From: Triglochin maritima
Taxonomy: Eukaryota; Streptophyta; Magnoliopsida; Alismatales; Juncaginaceae
Direction: 5' to 3'
Length of the DNA: 64,000 bases
Assembly (NCBI GenBank): GCA_963682175.1
Contig: OY821782.1
Coordinates: 32,571,741-32,635,740 of the forward strand
This document shows, piece after piece, positions 35,101 through 46,959 of this stretch. Both the position numbers and the translations under genes were made by a program. Within the stretch, counting starts at the first letter, position 1, and each line of letters starts with the position of its first letter. A model generated the notes under the pieces. It saw only the letters and a list, made by a program, of their open reading frames with translations, searched no databases and was not told the origin of the DNA.

Positions 35101-36632
35101 AAAACCAGGGTGCATCTTAATGACTTGTTAAGACCTAAAGCCGGTATACAAGATATCCTAATGCATCAAGTTCAAGACAATTTTGGGAGGTTCCTTTTAC
35201 TTTGCCTCTCAACGGTTTTGCACATGCTAAACACACGCAAAACCCACAAAACATTTTCTTTCGCAAACACATGAAGATTTTGAAAGAAATGTGAAAAATT
35301 TAAAGCACTAGGCAAGCAAAAGAAGACAAGTCACCCAAGGATCATGGCAAGAAGATATATCGATATTAAAAGCAGCACACTATCATGACCCTAACAATGC
35401 ACACAAAAGAAAACAAAATCAAAGGAAAAGACTCGACTATGTACACACGTAAAACACCCCCCACACCTACTTTTAGAAGTGTCCTCAATGAATGTGAACA
35501 AGATACTACATGGATATATGCATGAAAAAGGAATGATCTCACCAACATGAAGTACAAAGGGACGTTCAGGGTCATGTTGATGGACACAAACCAAAATTCC
35601 CTCAAAACCTGTGAGAAGCTGAAGAAGGCAGATAAATACGTGAACAAATTGGGCCCAAGTACACCAAGGGTTGGGGCCCACAACAATCGATGCTCACTGA
35701 AGGAGTCTTTTATTACTCGTTTTTTTAACAAAGAATGTGCGTAGAGGAGAAGACGGGGGAACACAGGAGAGAAAGAATGACTCAGGAAGGAAGGGAAGAA
35801 GTCATTATGCTTCGGCGGATGGGTACAGGTAGAAGCACACAAGCAAACAAGGCTCAAACAATCCTGAGGTCGCTATAGGTCCTTACAGCTAGGCGACACC
35901 TAACTGCGAGGTCACACGACCCCTCAACACGCCTCACCTCCCTACGACGAGGACCACAAAGCCCAGCAAGTGAGCTAAGATCCGGGGATCTCGTCTCTCC
36001 TACTATTGACAAAGTGGGCAACGCCGATCAGGTCATGACGGTCGAGACCGGATCACTCTCCTAATGCGCCCGAAATCCTTGGGGCCAATGTCTACTGGAT
36101 TTTAAAATTAGGCTCTTGATTAGTGTGGTTTGTGGGGCAAAGGAAAGGGTGATGAAATCTCCCACCTTATCTTTTACGGGACAACCCCTCCTTAGTAGCG
36201 TTTTGGAGTCTAAATCTAGCAATCAACTCTCCAAACAAACGCTCAACTCACACTTGTTTCAATGCACTTCCTACTAACTAATGCATGTTCATACGAAATG
36301 CATGAATGAGAGTAGAAGGTGCGTACCTCACGCCAGCACTCAGCAACTGAAAATAAAGCTAAAATGAAAGACAATCTATATGCCTAAGTCACATACATGA
36401 TGCATGACCTAAACAAAAAGAATGCCTAATCTTTTGCTTTGAGTTTTAGGGTCCAAGTTGCTTCAAGGATGTTTGATTATGGATCTGGGAACAAACTATA
36501 AGTCAAAACATGCCAAATCATGTCCCAGATCACTACATCAATTATGTAAACACGCCACAGAAATAAGAGAGTAAAATGAGCTCACCAGACCGCTGATTGG
36601 CGGTCTGAAGTGCCCAGAATGCCTCCAAATTT
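32113..36632 (-). mobile_element. Mosaic of D2 elements: internal - LTR - internal
   Basis: 32113-33599 and 34955-36632 are two copies of a D-like internal region from which the whole gag-protease gene is missing. In both, TCTTTTATTACTC is followed within about 20 bp by AACAAAGAATGT, joining the 3' non-coding region to the gag leader at the same point, so both come from one deleted family. Between them lies one LTR (33600-34954) without its first bases and without a primer site. The outer LTRs are gone. This looks like the product of recombination between two D2 copies. Confidence 0.78.
33600..34954 (-). repeat. Central LTR of the D2 mosaic
   Basis: Matches the D LTRs but starts inside the LTR (GGCCGCGATGAAGCGG) because about 120 bp with the primer site is deleted. 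One palindrome remains at 34568-34585. Confidence 0.85.
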
Positions 36633-36869
36633 CTCCAACATGAAGCGCAAAAGGAAGTTCATGGTTATGTTGATGGACACAAACCCGAATTCCCTCAAAA
36701 CCTGTGAGATGCTAAAGAAGGGATACAAATACATGAAGGAATGAAGCCCAAATACTCAAGGGTTGGAGCCCACAACAATCAATGCTCACTCATGGAGTCT
36801 TTTATTGTATTTTTTTATTTTAAGAAACTAATTACACTATGTACAAACCTGAAATCTCAATCATCTATG
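36633..36869 (-). other. Remaining 3' non-coding region of element C
   Basis: It corresponds to 25590-25800 of D and 56220-56420 of H, and sits directly after the integrase end of C. The polypurine tract of C is lost. Confidence 0.7.
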
Positions 36870-37412
36870 CTAGTTATGAATGGTTGAGTGTGAGAGAGGT
36901 TCATGAAGGGACATGATCTCCTCGACTTCAGCTGGTGCCCCCTCCAAGTAAGGTTTGAGGCGTTGTCCATTAACTTTGAACACATCCCCATTCCCTGGGT
37001 TCAGGATGTCAACCGCTCCATGAGGAAATATGGTTTGGACAATAAAAGGCTCAGACCAGCGACTGCTGAGCTTACCCGCAAACAAATGAAGTCGGGATTT
37101 GTAGAGCAACACCTTCTGCCCGGCCGTAAACACCTTTCGCATAATCATGCGATCGTGAAACATCTTGGCTCGGGACTTATGAATTTTGGCATTTTCATAC
37201 GCATCATTGTGTAGCTCTTCCAACTCCACAATGTCGAGTTTACGCTGCAACCCTGCTTGATCAAGATCCATATTCAGGTTTCCGATCGTCCAAAAAGCAC
37301 GATGCTCAAGCTCGACGGGTAGGTGGCAAGCCTTTCCGTGCACTACCCGATATGGGCACATACCCAAATTAGTCTTATACGTGGTGCGGAAGGCCCACAA
37401 TGCGTCATTCAA
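36870..37412 (-). pseudogene. Athila integrase C-terminal part (element C)
   Basis: 180 codons of the integrase end: LWAFRTTYKTNLGMCPYR, then YGKACHLPVE-like sequence, then KVFTAGQKVLLYKSRLHLF and KLSSRWSEPFIV and the GAVDI stretch typical of Athila and related integrases. It continues 37461-37892 after a short break with a frame change. Confidence 0.88.
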
Positions 37413-37460
37413 CTTAGTCGACCAATCCTTCCTCCAGGAATTAACCGTCTTCTAAAGGAT

Positions 37461-38150
37461 TTATTTTAATTGACGGTTAGAGACTTCGAACTGCCCACTA
37501 GTTTGTGGATGATATGGGGTCGAATACTTTCTCATAAGCGCTTCAAAGGAGCGATTGCAGAAGTGGGTACCCGTATCGCTGATTATGGTAAGAGGAGTAC
37601 CAAATCGTGCAAAAATGTTCCTTAAGAATTTGGTGACCACCTTGTTGTCATTGGTCTTTGTGGGGATAGCCTCAACCCACTTAGACACATAGTCAACGAC
37701 CACCAGAATGTAAACATTCCTGAACAAATTCGGGAAAGGACCCATACAGTCGATGCCCCACACATCGAAGATGTCAACGACAAGGACATTTTGCAAAGTC
37801 ATCATATCACGGCGTTGGCACCTATCACCTTGCTTACAAAATTCGTAAGCATCTTTGAAAAGAGAAGGCCAGTAGAATCCAGATTGGAGCACATTGGCAG
37901 CAGTTTACTTTGCTCCAAAGTGTCCTCCAAATGTCGTAGAGTGGCAAAATTGGAGCACACTTTGGAACTCGTTATTTGTGACGCACCGCCTGAAAATTTT
38001 GTCAGATCAGTATTTGAATAGGTATGGGTCGTCCCAGTGAAATAATTTGACATAAGATCTAAATTTGGTTTGGTCAGATTTTGACCAACCCACATGAAGT
38101 TGCTCACTCATGAGGTACTTCACGATGTCGGCAAACCAAGGGTTATCTTC
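37461..38150 (-). pseudogene. Athila integrase zinc region and catalytic core (element C)
   Basis: 37461-37892 encodes the core with GIDCMGPFP (first D), [11 protein letters not shown] (second D) and [16 protein letters not shown] (E), which is the full DDE set. The upstream [10 protein letters not shown] is part of the zinc region. 37893-38150 is the worn N-terminal part in other frames. The core residues are intact though the gene is broken around them. Confidence 0.87.
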
Positions 38151-38159
38151 GATCGTGAA

Positions 38160-38518
38160 CAACTACTCGTCAGGAAATTTGTCATTAATAATTTGGTCAT
38201 GTGGGTTGGTCATCTCTAGACGAGACAGGTGGTTCGCTACAACATTTTCACACATTTTTTGTCCCGAATCTCGAGTTCAAATTCTTGTAACAACAAGATC
38301 CATCTCAAGAGTCAGGATTTTGCATCTTTCTTTGCCATGAGGTGCTTGATGGCTGTGTGATCAGAGTAGATAATCATGTGGTAGCCAATCAAGTACGACT
38401 GGAATATATCCAAAGTGAATATGATCGCTAAGAATTCCTTCTCGATCACAGTGTAGTTCAATTGGGCATCATTTAGTGTTCTACTGGCATAGTAGATCAC
38501 ATGAGGCAATTTGTCCAA
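38160..38518 (-). pseudogene. Athila RNase H (element C)
   Basis: ASRTLNDAQLNYTVIEKEFLA, then YSDHTAIKHLMAKKDAKS, matching the Ty3/gypsy RNase H pattern. The first frame ends near 38312 and more RNase H is readable in another frame down to about 38160. Confidence 0.85.
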
Positions 38519-39895
38519 TCATTGCCCAAGCACTGCTCCCACAACGAAGTTAGATGCATCACACCTTAACTCGAAGGGTTCAGTCCACACTGGTGCCTTA
38601 ATTATGGGAGTTGAAGTCAACTGTTTCTTCAAGGTCAAAAAAGCATGGTGGCAATCCGGTGTGAACTCAAAAATAGCATCCTTAGCCAACAAGGCGGTGA
38701 GACGTCGAGCAATTTTGCTAAAATCCCGAATGAACTGCCAATGGAATCCAGCATGCCCCAAAAAGGTGCGAATATCCTTCACATTACGTGGCTGTGGGAG
38801 ATTAGCAATAAGACCCACTTTCGCGGGATCGACCTCAATTCCCCTACTTGAGACCACATGTCCAAGTACAATCCCCCGCTTCACCATGAAGTGACATTTC
38901 TCCCAATTGATAGCGAGGTTCTTCTCTTGACATCGCTCGAGGACAATGCTCAAGTGACGAAGACACTCGTCAAAGGAAGCTCCAAATATGGAAAAGTCGT
39001 CCATGAAAATCTCAAGGAAACGCTCTACTATATCGGAGAAGATGCTGATCATACACCTTTAAAACGTTCCCAACGCATTACATAACCCAAAGGGCCTGCG
39101 ACGGTAGGCAAACGTGCCAAAGGGACAAGTAAATGTGGTTTTCTCTTGATCTTCGGGGGCGATGAGAATTTGGTTGTAACCGGAGTATCCATCAAGCAAA
39201 CAATAATACTCATGTCCGGCCAACCTTTCCAACATCTGATCAATGAATGACAATGGGAAATGATCTTTCTGCGTTGCCGCATTGAGCTTGCGATAATCAA
39301 CGCAAACTCGCCAACCAGTTTGGAGGCGTGTTGGTATAAGCTCACTATGCTCATTCTCAACACCCGTCATGCCTGACTTCTTGGGAACCACATGGATAGG
39401 ACTCATCCACGAACTATTAGAGATAGGATAGATCATACCGTGATCCAAGCACTTAAGAACCTCCTTTAGGACGGCTTCTTTCAGTACAAGATTCAATCTT
39501 TGTTGTGGGTCCCGGTGGGGCCTAGATTTCTCTTCCATGTGGATCCGATGCTGGACAATACCAGGGCTAATTCCCTTGATGTCATTAAAGGACCACCCGA
39601 TAGCCTCTTTGTTTTCATAGAACACTTTTTTGAGGGCGGCCTCTTGATCTTTTGCAAGATCAGAAGCAATAATGAGTGGTAATGTCTCATTATCCCCTAA
39701 AAAGATGCATTTAAGGTTATTGGGGAGCGGTTTAAGCTCGACCGAAGGTGGGTCCTTGTTGGATTCAGAGTTAATTTCAAGTGTCTCTAGGGCCATAGGG
39801 TAAGAGGAGAAATCACCCAGATGTGCCTCCTCATCTAGAGGTTCACAAGCGGATTCATCAAAACCATCTTCACTCGCAACCTGGTTATTAGGCAC
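38519..39895 (-). pseudogene. Athila reverse transcriptase (element C)
   Basis: 39059-39895 reads from the protease-RT linker (SNKDPPSVELKPLPNNLK) through GWRVCVDYRKLNAATQKDHF, IDQMLERLAGHEYYCLLDG and TFTCPFGTFAYRRRPFGLCNA. 38519-39052, after a frame change, holds FMDDFSIFG (catalytic FMDD about 38996-39007) and the thumb and start of RNase H. Catalytic residues are present. This is the best Athila RT in the window and the reference for judging what D and H lost. Confidence 0.92.
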
Positions 39896-39927
39896 CTCAA
39901 TAATATGTTGATGTTAGTCAAACATGC

Positions 39928-40979
39928 CTAATGACTCGGGCTCATACGTTTCCTGAATGAAATTGGCTTTGACAACATCGTCCAAGAGCCCTGGTTGCTT
40001 ACCAAGAGTAAAGATATGAAATCTGTCGTGAAGTTTCCAAAAGACAACCTCATCAAACCATTGCGACAATTGATCAAAGCATTAGATTTTGCAAGCAATG
40101 GCCTCCCAAGAATCACTGGAGTTTGTCCTTGTGGGTTGGACACAGGTTCAGTATCCAAGATGATGAAATCAACTGGAAATACGAACTCACCCACTTTAAT
40201 AAGGACATCCTCCACACTCCCTCGTAGAATCTTGACGGATCTGTCAGCCAACTGGAGGGTTGTCCTTGTTGGTTTAAGATCACCTATTCCAAGGTTGACA
40301 TAGACAGAGTAGGGCGAGAGATTCACAGATGCTCCCAAATCCAATAGAGCTTGAGGAATTGTCACATTACCTATCATGCAAGAGATAGTTGGACAACAGG
40401 GCTCCTTGTATTTGACTTGCATGGGTTGTGTCAATATCGAGCTCACATTGGCGGCCAAAAATGTCTTTTTGGGAGCATTTGTTTTTCTCTTAACGGTATA
40501 AAGGTCCTCAAGGAACTTTGTATACGGTGACATTTGCTGAATAACGTCCAACAATGGGATGTTCACCTTGACTTGCCTAAGTACCTCAACGATTTTGTCC
40601 CAATGCTCATCACGTTTTTAGTCAACCTATGAGGGAATGATGCTTTTGGGACATAACTATCACGAGGAGGAGTCTCAAAATTAGGTTCCTTGAAATATTC
40701 ACGACCCTCATCGGAAGAGTCACGAATAGGGTTGTCTTCAGGTATTTCCACATTGTTGTCAACAACCTTTCCCGATCTTAAGGTATGGACAACATATGCA
40801 TGTTGGGAAGGGTCACTTTCAACATTGTGCTCATTCCGCCTAGCCTGAGCAGCTGACCCCTGGGATTTACCACAGGTTGACTCGGTAATTGACCATTCTC
40901 GCGTTCATAAATCTGATTAGCCAACTGGCTAACTTGCATTTCCAATGCTTTGACCGAATTGTTGTTGGCCGTAAGCATG
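39928..40979 (-). pseudogene. Athila protease region (element C)
   Basis: 39928-40566 encodes NIPLLDVIQQ, ALLDLGASVNLSPYSVY, LQLADRSV and VILGRPLLAKSNALINCRNG, the retropepsin-like domain with the DLGAS active site usual for Athila. 40563-40979 holds the linker (VSQLANQIYERENGQLPSQP) in other frames with stops. Confidence 0.85.
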
Positions 40980-41276
40980 GTTTGTGTGCTCTACATGAAC
41001 GCTTGATGGGTTTGTTCTAGAGTGGGGTCCTTCGAGTCAACCCGCTGGGGTAGTGGAGTTTGGTTAAAATAACCCGACGATGAGGCCTGAGGAGGTTGGT
41101 AATTATGGTGTTGAGACCTTTGATGTGGGGGTTGGTAGGTCGCCGATGGGCATGAAAGTTGATAAGGTGGAGGTTATGGTTGAGCGTGCGAGCTCTGACC
41201 GTGACCCCCACTAGGCCCCCAAGAGAAGTTAGGATAGTTACGTAATCCCGGGTTGTAAGAGTGACTATACAGGTCG

Positions 41277-41585
41277 TTACGTGGTCTCTGTTGATACATC
41301 ACATTTGCATTGGAGCGTAAGCACATTCCAAATCATCATGTCCCATGGAGCGTAAGCACATTCCAAGTCATCATATCCCGTAAGTCTACACCTACTACAC
41401 CCAGGAGTAGAGACCTGAGCTACAGGAGCTCGGTCCAACTCTAAACTCTCAATCTTACGCATGAGAGCAACCAATTTTGCCTTAGACGCGATAGTTGACT
41501 CAACTTGATATGATCCAGCTTGACCAAAAGACCTGGCGGCTGGTGGCTCTCTCATGGTGTCCCACTCAAAGGTATGTTCAACCAT
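41277..41585 (-). pseudogene. Element C gag zinc knuckle segment
   Basis: Same frame as the gag core, continuing after a TGA. It has WDTMREPPAARS and a knuckle CSRCRLTGYDDLEC in which the zinc-binding H is Y. A 35-bp tandem duplication at 41312-41346 and 41347-41381, not a multiple of three, shifts the frame just behind the knuckle. Confidence 0.82.
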
Positions 41586-41600
41586 TAACTCAAAAGTGTC

Positions 41601-42404
41601 TCATGGCTCATTGATGAGTTTCATTTGGAAATCACCCGAATACATCGAATCCAACAATGTGCAGGTGTTGTAGTTGAGGCCCTCATAAACAATCTGGCAC
41701 AACTGCCATATCTCAAGTCCATGATGAGGCCACTGCTGGAGAAGGACCTTGAACCTCTCAAATAAAGGATGAAAAGATTCGGTCTCAGTCTGATACATTT
41801 GATATATCTGGTGCTGTATCTGTTGAGTTTTCATTTGAGGGAAAAATCTATTCAGAAAGACGGTCACAAAGTCATCCCAAGACCGAATAGAGCTCGTCGG
41901 GAGGTTGTACATCCATTTCTTTGTGTTATCCTTCAACGCGAAAGATATCATCCTCAATCGAACTGAATCCTCATCAAGCCATTGAAGCTTGAACATGGAG
42001 CATACCTCCTCGAATTCTAGTATAAAAATATACGGATCCTCCTTATTGCCAGTAAAGGTAGGAAGCATTCTCACATATTGAGGTTTCAGTTCATAGTTGT
42101 TCCCACGAGCTGGATGAAGAACTATGCAAGAAGGTTGCGCGACCCGAACAAGATGGGTCTGCTCCCACAAAGTCATCGACCTATCTTGTCGAGCTAAAGG
42201 TGGTGGTGCACCAAGAACTCGATTATGACCGAATCCCTCTTCATCTCGAGTCGGAGGAGGAGGAGAAGGAGGTCTATGTGGTGGTGGGAGTGGACCGAGG
42301 TAATCCATGTATGGACCCCGATCTCCCCTATCATCGCGAGACGACTCGACCTCATGCTCCAAAGGAGCACGAGGCAGAGATGGCCAATCACCAAGACCGT
42401 TCAT
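41601..42404 (-). pseudogene. Element C gag core
   Basis: ATG at 42404 (MNGLGDWPSLPRAPLEHE) matches the start in B. A P-rich region spans about residues 40-60. The Gag core follows: QPSCIVLHPARGNNYELKPQY, LPTFTGNKEDPYIFILEFEEV, FFPQMKTQQIQHQ, PHHGLEIWQLCQIVYEG. It ends at an in-frame TGA within the gene. Confidence 0.88.
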
Positions 42405-42419
42405 CTCAGACAAATGCAC

Positions 42420-43519
42420 TCTCTCAAGTCAAACACTCTCACCAGAACGAGCCCAACCTCGCATAAAACGCTCGACTCGACTCTAAAATAACACACGACA
42501 GAAGGTGTACTCAGAGGAGGAGACTACTCGTAGAATATAGATGAGGAGAGGACTCAGATGAGGAGGCAAGAATGCTTAGAGCTAGCGTGGGTAGTGGGTG
42601 AAGGTAGAAGCCTAATCTAGCAAGCATGGCTCAAACAACCTATGGTTATAGGTCCTTAGGCTAGACGACGCCTAACTTTGAGGTCACTAGTCTCGACACA
42701 CCTCACCTCCCTACAATGAAGACCACAATGCCCAGCAATTGATACCAGATCCGGAGATCCAATACCTCCTACTATCGACAAGTCAGACGACGCCGATCAG
42801 GTCATGACGGTCTTAACTCGATGACTCTCCTAGTGCGTCCAAATTCCTAGGGCCAATGTCAACTTGCTTTTAGAATTAAGGCTTTGATTAAGAGTGATTT
42901 TTGAGGCAAAGGAAAGGGTGATGAGATCTCCCACCTTATCTTGTATGGGCCAGCCCCTCCTAAGTAGCATTTTGAGTCTTAATCTAGCAATCAACTCTCC
43001 AATCAAATTCTCAACTCACTCTTGTCCCGATGCACCTTACTAACTAATGCATGCTTTAACCATGCACGAATGAGAGAATTGGGTGCACATACCTCACGCC
43101 AGCAATCAACAACAAAAATGTAAAGAAAAGAAAAGACAACTGCATGCAAGGTCTACAAATGATACATGACCTAGATAACAATCAATCTAATCTTTTGCTC
43201 TGAGTTTTAAGGTCCAAGTTGATTAAAGGGACTTGATTGTTAATATGGGAGCAAACTACAAGTCAAAACATTCCAAATTGAGCCCCTAGATGTCCTAGTG
43301 AATGTAGAAACAACCAGAAAAAGAGAGGAATTTTGGTGCTCACCAGGCCACCAATTGGCAGTCCAAAACCGCTGATTGGCGGTCAGTTTGCTCCTGTTTT
43401 CCTCCCGACTTCTCCTGGCGACCTCTCTTGATCTTTGAAGCCTCCTGAAACAAACTAAAACTACAAACAAAAAATTAAAACCACTCGAATCGTCCAAACC
43501 AAAGTTTGGACATGACACC
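42420..43519 (-). other. Element C leader
   Basis: Leader with the palindrome pair at 43346-43384, worn in the first copy. No coding frame is supported. Confidence 0.7.
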
Positions 43520-43537
43520 TCCCCGGCAACGACACCA
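43520..43537 (-). other. tRNA-Asp primer site of element C
   Basis: The plus strand reads TCCCCGGCAACGACACCA, two bases away from the exact tRNA-Asp end in D, 10 bp from the LTR edge. Confidence 0.88.
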
Positions 43538-43547
43538 AAAACATGGT

Positions 43548-45071
43548 TGATTCAGTTATAATAACCGCAAGTGCACGACCGCGCTGAAGCGGTGGCAAAT
43601 ACGGGTCAATCCACAGGGTGGTGTGTCGACTTTGGTTAGTTCGTAGGCGCGTGGGAAAAAGATGAAGAAAAGGTGTGATTACACTACACTAAACTAAGGA
43701 TGAACAAAAAATAAAAAAATAAACCCCATAGGGGGTAGAGAAAGAATGTGAATGCAAAAATATGTGTAGGTGTGTATTCAATTGTGCTCGTCACAATATG
43801 TAGTACATGAAAACCATAAAACTAGATCCAACTTTGCCTCCATATGAAATAAGATAACACATTATCATTAAAACTTACAAGACAATAATTGGAATGAAGC
43901 TAAATGAACTCATGCATAAAGACCAAACCCCACTATGTCTCCACATGAAATAAGATTTACACAATCATTAAAACATACAAGCCATTAATTAAGGTTAGGG
44001 CAACAAGAGTACATGCAACCACAAGTCATGTTTCCTTTATCAACTCCATCATTATCCTCACCTCATCATTCCCCATAAAATAGGCCCACAAATCTAAGCA
44101 CGAGCAGCTTCATTCAAGAGCATTAGCCCATCAAAGATAAGAGTGAATTCCCATTAGATGGTTATGGAAATCATCTAAGGCTCAAAGGATTAAGATAACA
44201 CACACACACACACACACCTAATACATCACATAATCACATCATACTCTTCTCCACCCCCAAATGGGGATGGACTACTCACTAATCACTAATCTAACAATCA
44301 TATAATGACAGGAAGACATTCTAATTATATTATGATAAAGAAAACAAATAAACTAAACATGCAAGCATTAAAACAAAGACAATATAAAACTAACAAAACG
44401 ATGAAGAATTATTTTATTTACATGACTCACATTACAAGTAGCATTCTTCTCCACCTTGAGTTTTTGCTTCAAGGCTTTTACTCCAAATAGAGAGAATGCC
44501 ACCAAGCAGTGGGTACAAAGGAGGAGGAAGAGTTTTATTTATAGCCATAGAAAAAGGTAATCCGGGACAATCTCCCAGTGTGGGACTAATACAATACCCA
44601 AAATAGACATAACACACAATTATACATGATCCGCTCGAAGCCCGTTGGATCCGGACCCAACCTGACTGTCAATCAACGGTTCCAGACCGCCAATTGGCGG
44701 TCTAAAGGGTTCGAATCCGGTCTGGATTTTGTGTGGGGTTTCCTGGATTTCTTTCTTCACGTGTGATGCAGCCAAGTCGATTGTTGAAGTTTAGGCCCGA
44801 ATCGAATTGCCAAAATACTCCCCATGATGGTGTGGAGTTTCTTGATTTGCTCATTGGTCCTTTGGGCTTACATTCGGGTCTTTCTCTCTTTCATCTCAGT
44901 CCCCAAGTCTTGCAACTCAGTCTTTTTCCTTGCTTTTGAGTCTTTTTTGTGCCTCTTCTACTCAAACATGCTTATTCCTGAAACTTAAACATTAAACTCA
45001 TTACGTAGCGTTGTTTAGGTGAAAGATAACGGATATAAGACACAAATGTATGCATGATATGATGTTAATCA
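43548..45071 (-). repeat. Element C 5' LTR (1524 bp)
   Basis: TGATTCAG...TTAATCA on the plus strand. Minus-strand TATA sequence TATAAATAA lies at 44535-44543, palindromes at 44664-44681 (worn) and 44685-44702 (exact), and a CA repeat near 44198-44217. Confidence 0.93.
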
Positions 45072-45294
45072 GTTTTCGTTTGCTTAGTTGTATTGAGACT
45101 TTTGGGACCTCAGGGTTTTGACTTTCTCATTCAACTTTGTGACCTTCGGTCGAGGGAGGTAAGACGTTCAGGAGTATTTGCTATACGTACCTATAGTGAC
45201 CTTAGGTTGTTTGAGCCGTATTTGCTAGATTAGGCTTCTACCCTCACCTTTACCCACGTTAGCATTAGGGATTCTTCCATTCTCCTTTGAGTCA

Positions 45295-46799
45295 TGATTG
45301 ATACCTTTTAATTAACCGCAAGTGCACGGCCGCGTTGAAGCGGTGGCAAATAAGGGTCGATCGACAGGGAGGTGTGTCGACTTTATTTTTTTTTGAAGGC
45401 GAGTGGGAAAGAAAGGAGAGAAAAGAGTTGCTATCAAACTACACTAAGATGCAAAAGGAAATGGATAATAAGCAATAAAACTAAACCCCATAGGGGGTAG
45501 AGAAACGTGTGTGAATACAAAGATATGTGTATGTGTGTTCAATTAAGCTCATCAAAATATGTAGTGCATGAAAATCATAAAACTACATCCAACTTTGCCT
45601 CCACATGAATTAAGATAACACAATATCATTAAAACATACAATACAATAATTGGAAGGAAGCTAAATGAACTCATGTATAAATACCAAACCCTCACTATGC
45701 CTACACATGAAATAAGATTTACACATCATTAAAACATACAAGACATTAACCAAGGTAAAGGTAACAAGAGTACATGCAACTACAAATCATGCTTCCTTCA
45801 TCAATTCCATCTATATCCTCACCTTATCATTCCCCATGAAATAAGTCCACTAATCTAAGCATAAGCTAAGCTTCATTCGAGAGCATTAGCATATCAAAGA
45901 CAAAAGTGAAATCCCATTAGATGGTTATGGAAATCATATAAGGCTCAAGAGATTAAGATAACACACACCTAATACACCACATGATCATATCACATATTTC
46001 TCCACCCCCAAATGGGGATGAAACTACTCACTAATCATTACACTACAACCTACATTAAAATGAAATATTCTACTGAAATTAAATTAAACTAAGCAAGCAA
46101 GAAATATTAAATAAGCTAAAAGGACATAAAACTAAAGAAACATGCAAGCATATGAAAGCAAATTAAACTAAGAAAGAAACAACATAACTAAAAGAAAACA
46201 TCTATTATTACTCACTCAATTACAAGTAGCCTCTCTCCACCAGGGGTTTTTGCTTCAAGGTTTTTACTCCTAGTAGAGAGGATGACCACCAAGAGAGAGA
46301 TGGGTACAAGAGAGGAGGGAGAGTTCTATTTATAGCCATAGAAAAAGGTAATCCGGTATAAGACTAAACAAATGCTAGAAATAGACTAAATACACACTAA
46401 TACGCGACCCTACGAAATCTTAGGGATCTAGATCAAAACAGACCGCCAATCAGCGGTCTTGGACCGCCAATTGGTGGTCTATATCGTTTGGATACGATCG
46501 TTGTTTCGTGTGGGATTTTCTGGATGTCTTTGTTGGTCTTTGATGCATCTACGTCGCTTGTTGGAGCTCCGACCCGAATAGAATTGTCAAAATACTCCCT
46601 ATGATGGTGTGCAGTATTCTTGTTTGCTCATTCGTCCTTCGATCTTACATTCACGTCCTTCAATCTTGCATCTTAGTCCTCGAGTCTCTCAACTCAGTCT
46701 TTTTCCGTACTATTAGGTCGATTAAACTCGTTATAGCATTACGTGGGTGAAAGATAATGGATATAAGACACAAAGATATTCATGAAATGATGTCAATCA
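45295..46799 (-). mobile_element. Solo Athila-type LTR (F)
   Basis: 1505 bp, TGATTGAT...GTCAATCA, flanked by AGTCA on both sides (45290-45294 and 46800-46804). No internal sequence is attached, so it is a solo LTR left by recombination between two LTRs. Palindromes at 46441-46458 and 46462-46479. Once removed, the leader of E is continuous. Confidence 0.92.
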
Positions 46800-46959
46800 A
46801 GTCATCTTCTTCTCATCTACTTCTACATTCTAGTCTCGTCCCCTTTACACTCTCTATAAGGGTTTTGAGGTCGAGTCGATCACTTTTTTTGCAAGCTTAA
46901 TATCGTGGTGGTGAGAGTGGTCGACTTGAGAGTAGTGTGTCGAGATGGATGGTTACATG

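Larger units (their letters stand above)
22741..45071 (-). mobile_element. Athila-type element C, minus strand, with full pol
   Basis: Without its own insertions C holds a 5' LTR (43548-45071), primer site, leader, gag, protease, RT, RNase H, integrase and part of a 3' LTR (22741-22873 plus 31461-32112). It is the only copy here with all Athila coding domains. All genes have stops or shifts. Element D sits in its 3' LTR, and a mosaic of D-like pieces (32113-36632) replaces the rest of that LTR and the end of the 3' untranslated region. I see no clear target duplication (TTGGT against GTTTT). Confidence 0.85.
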
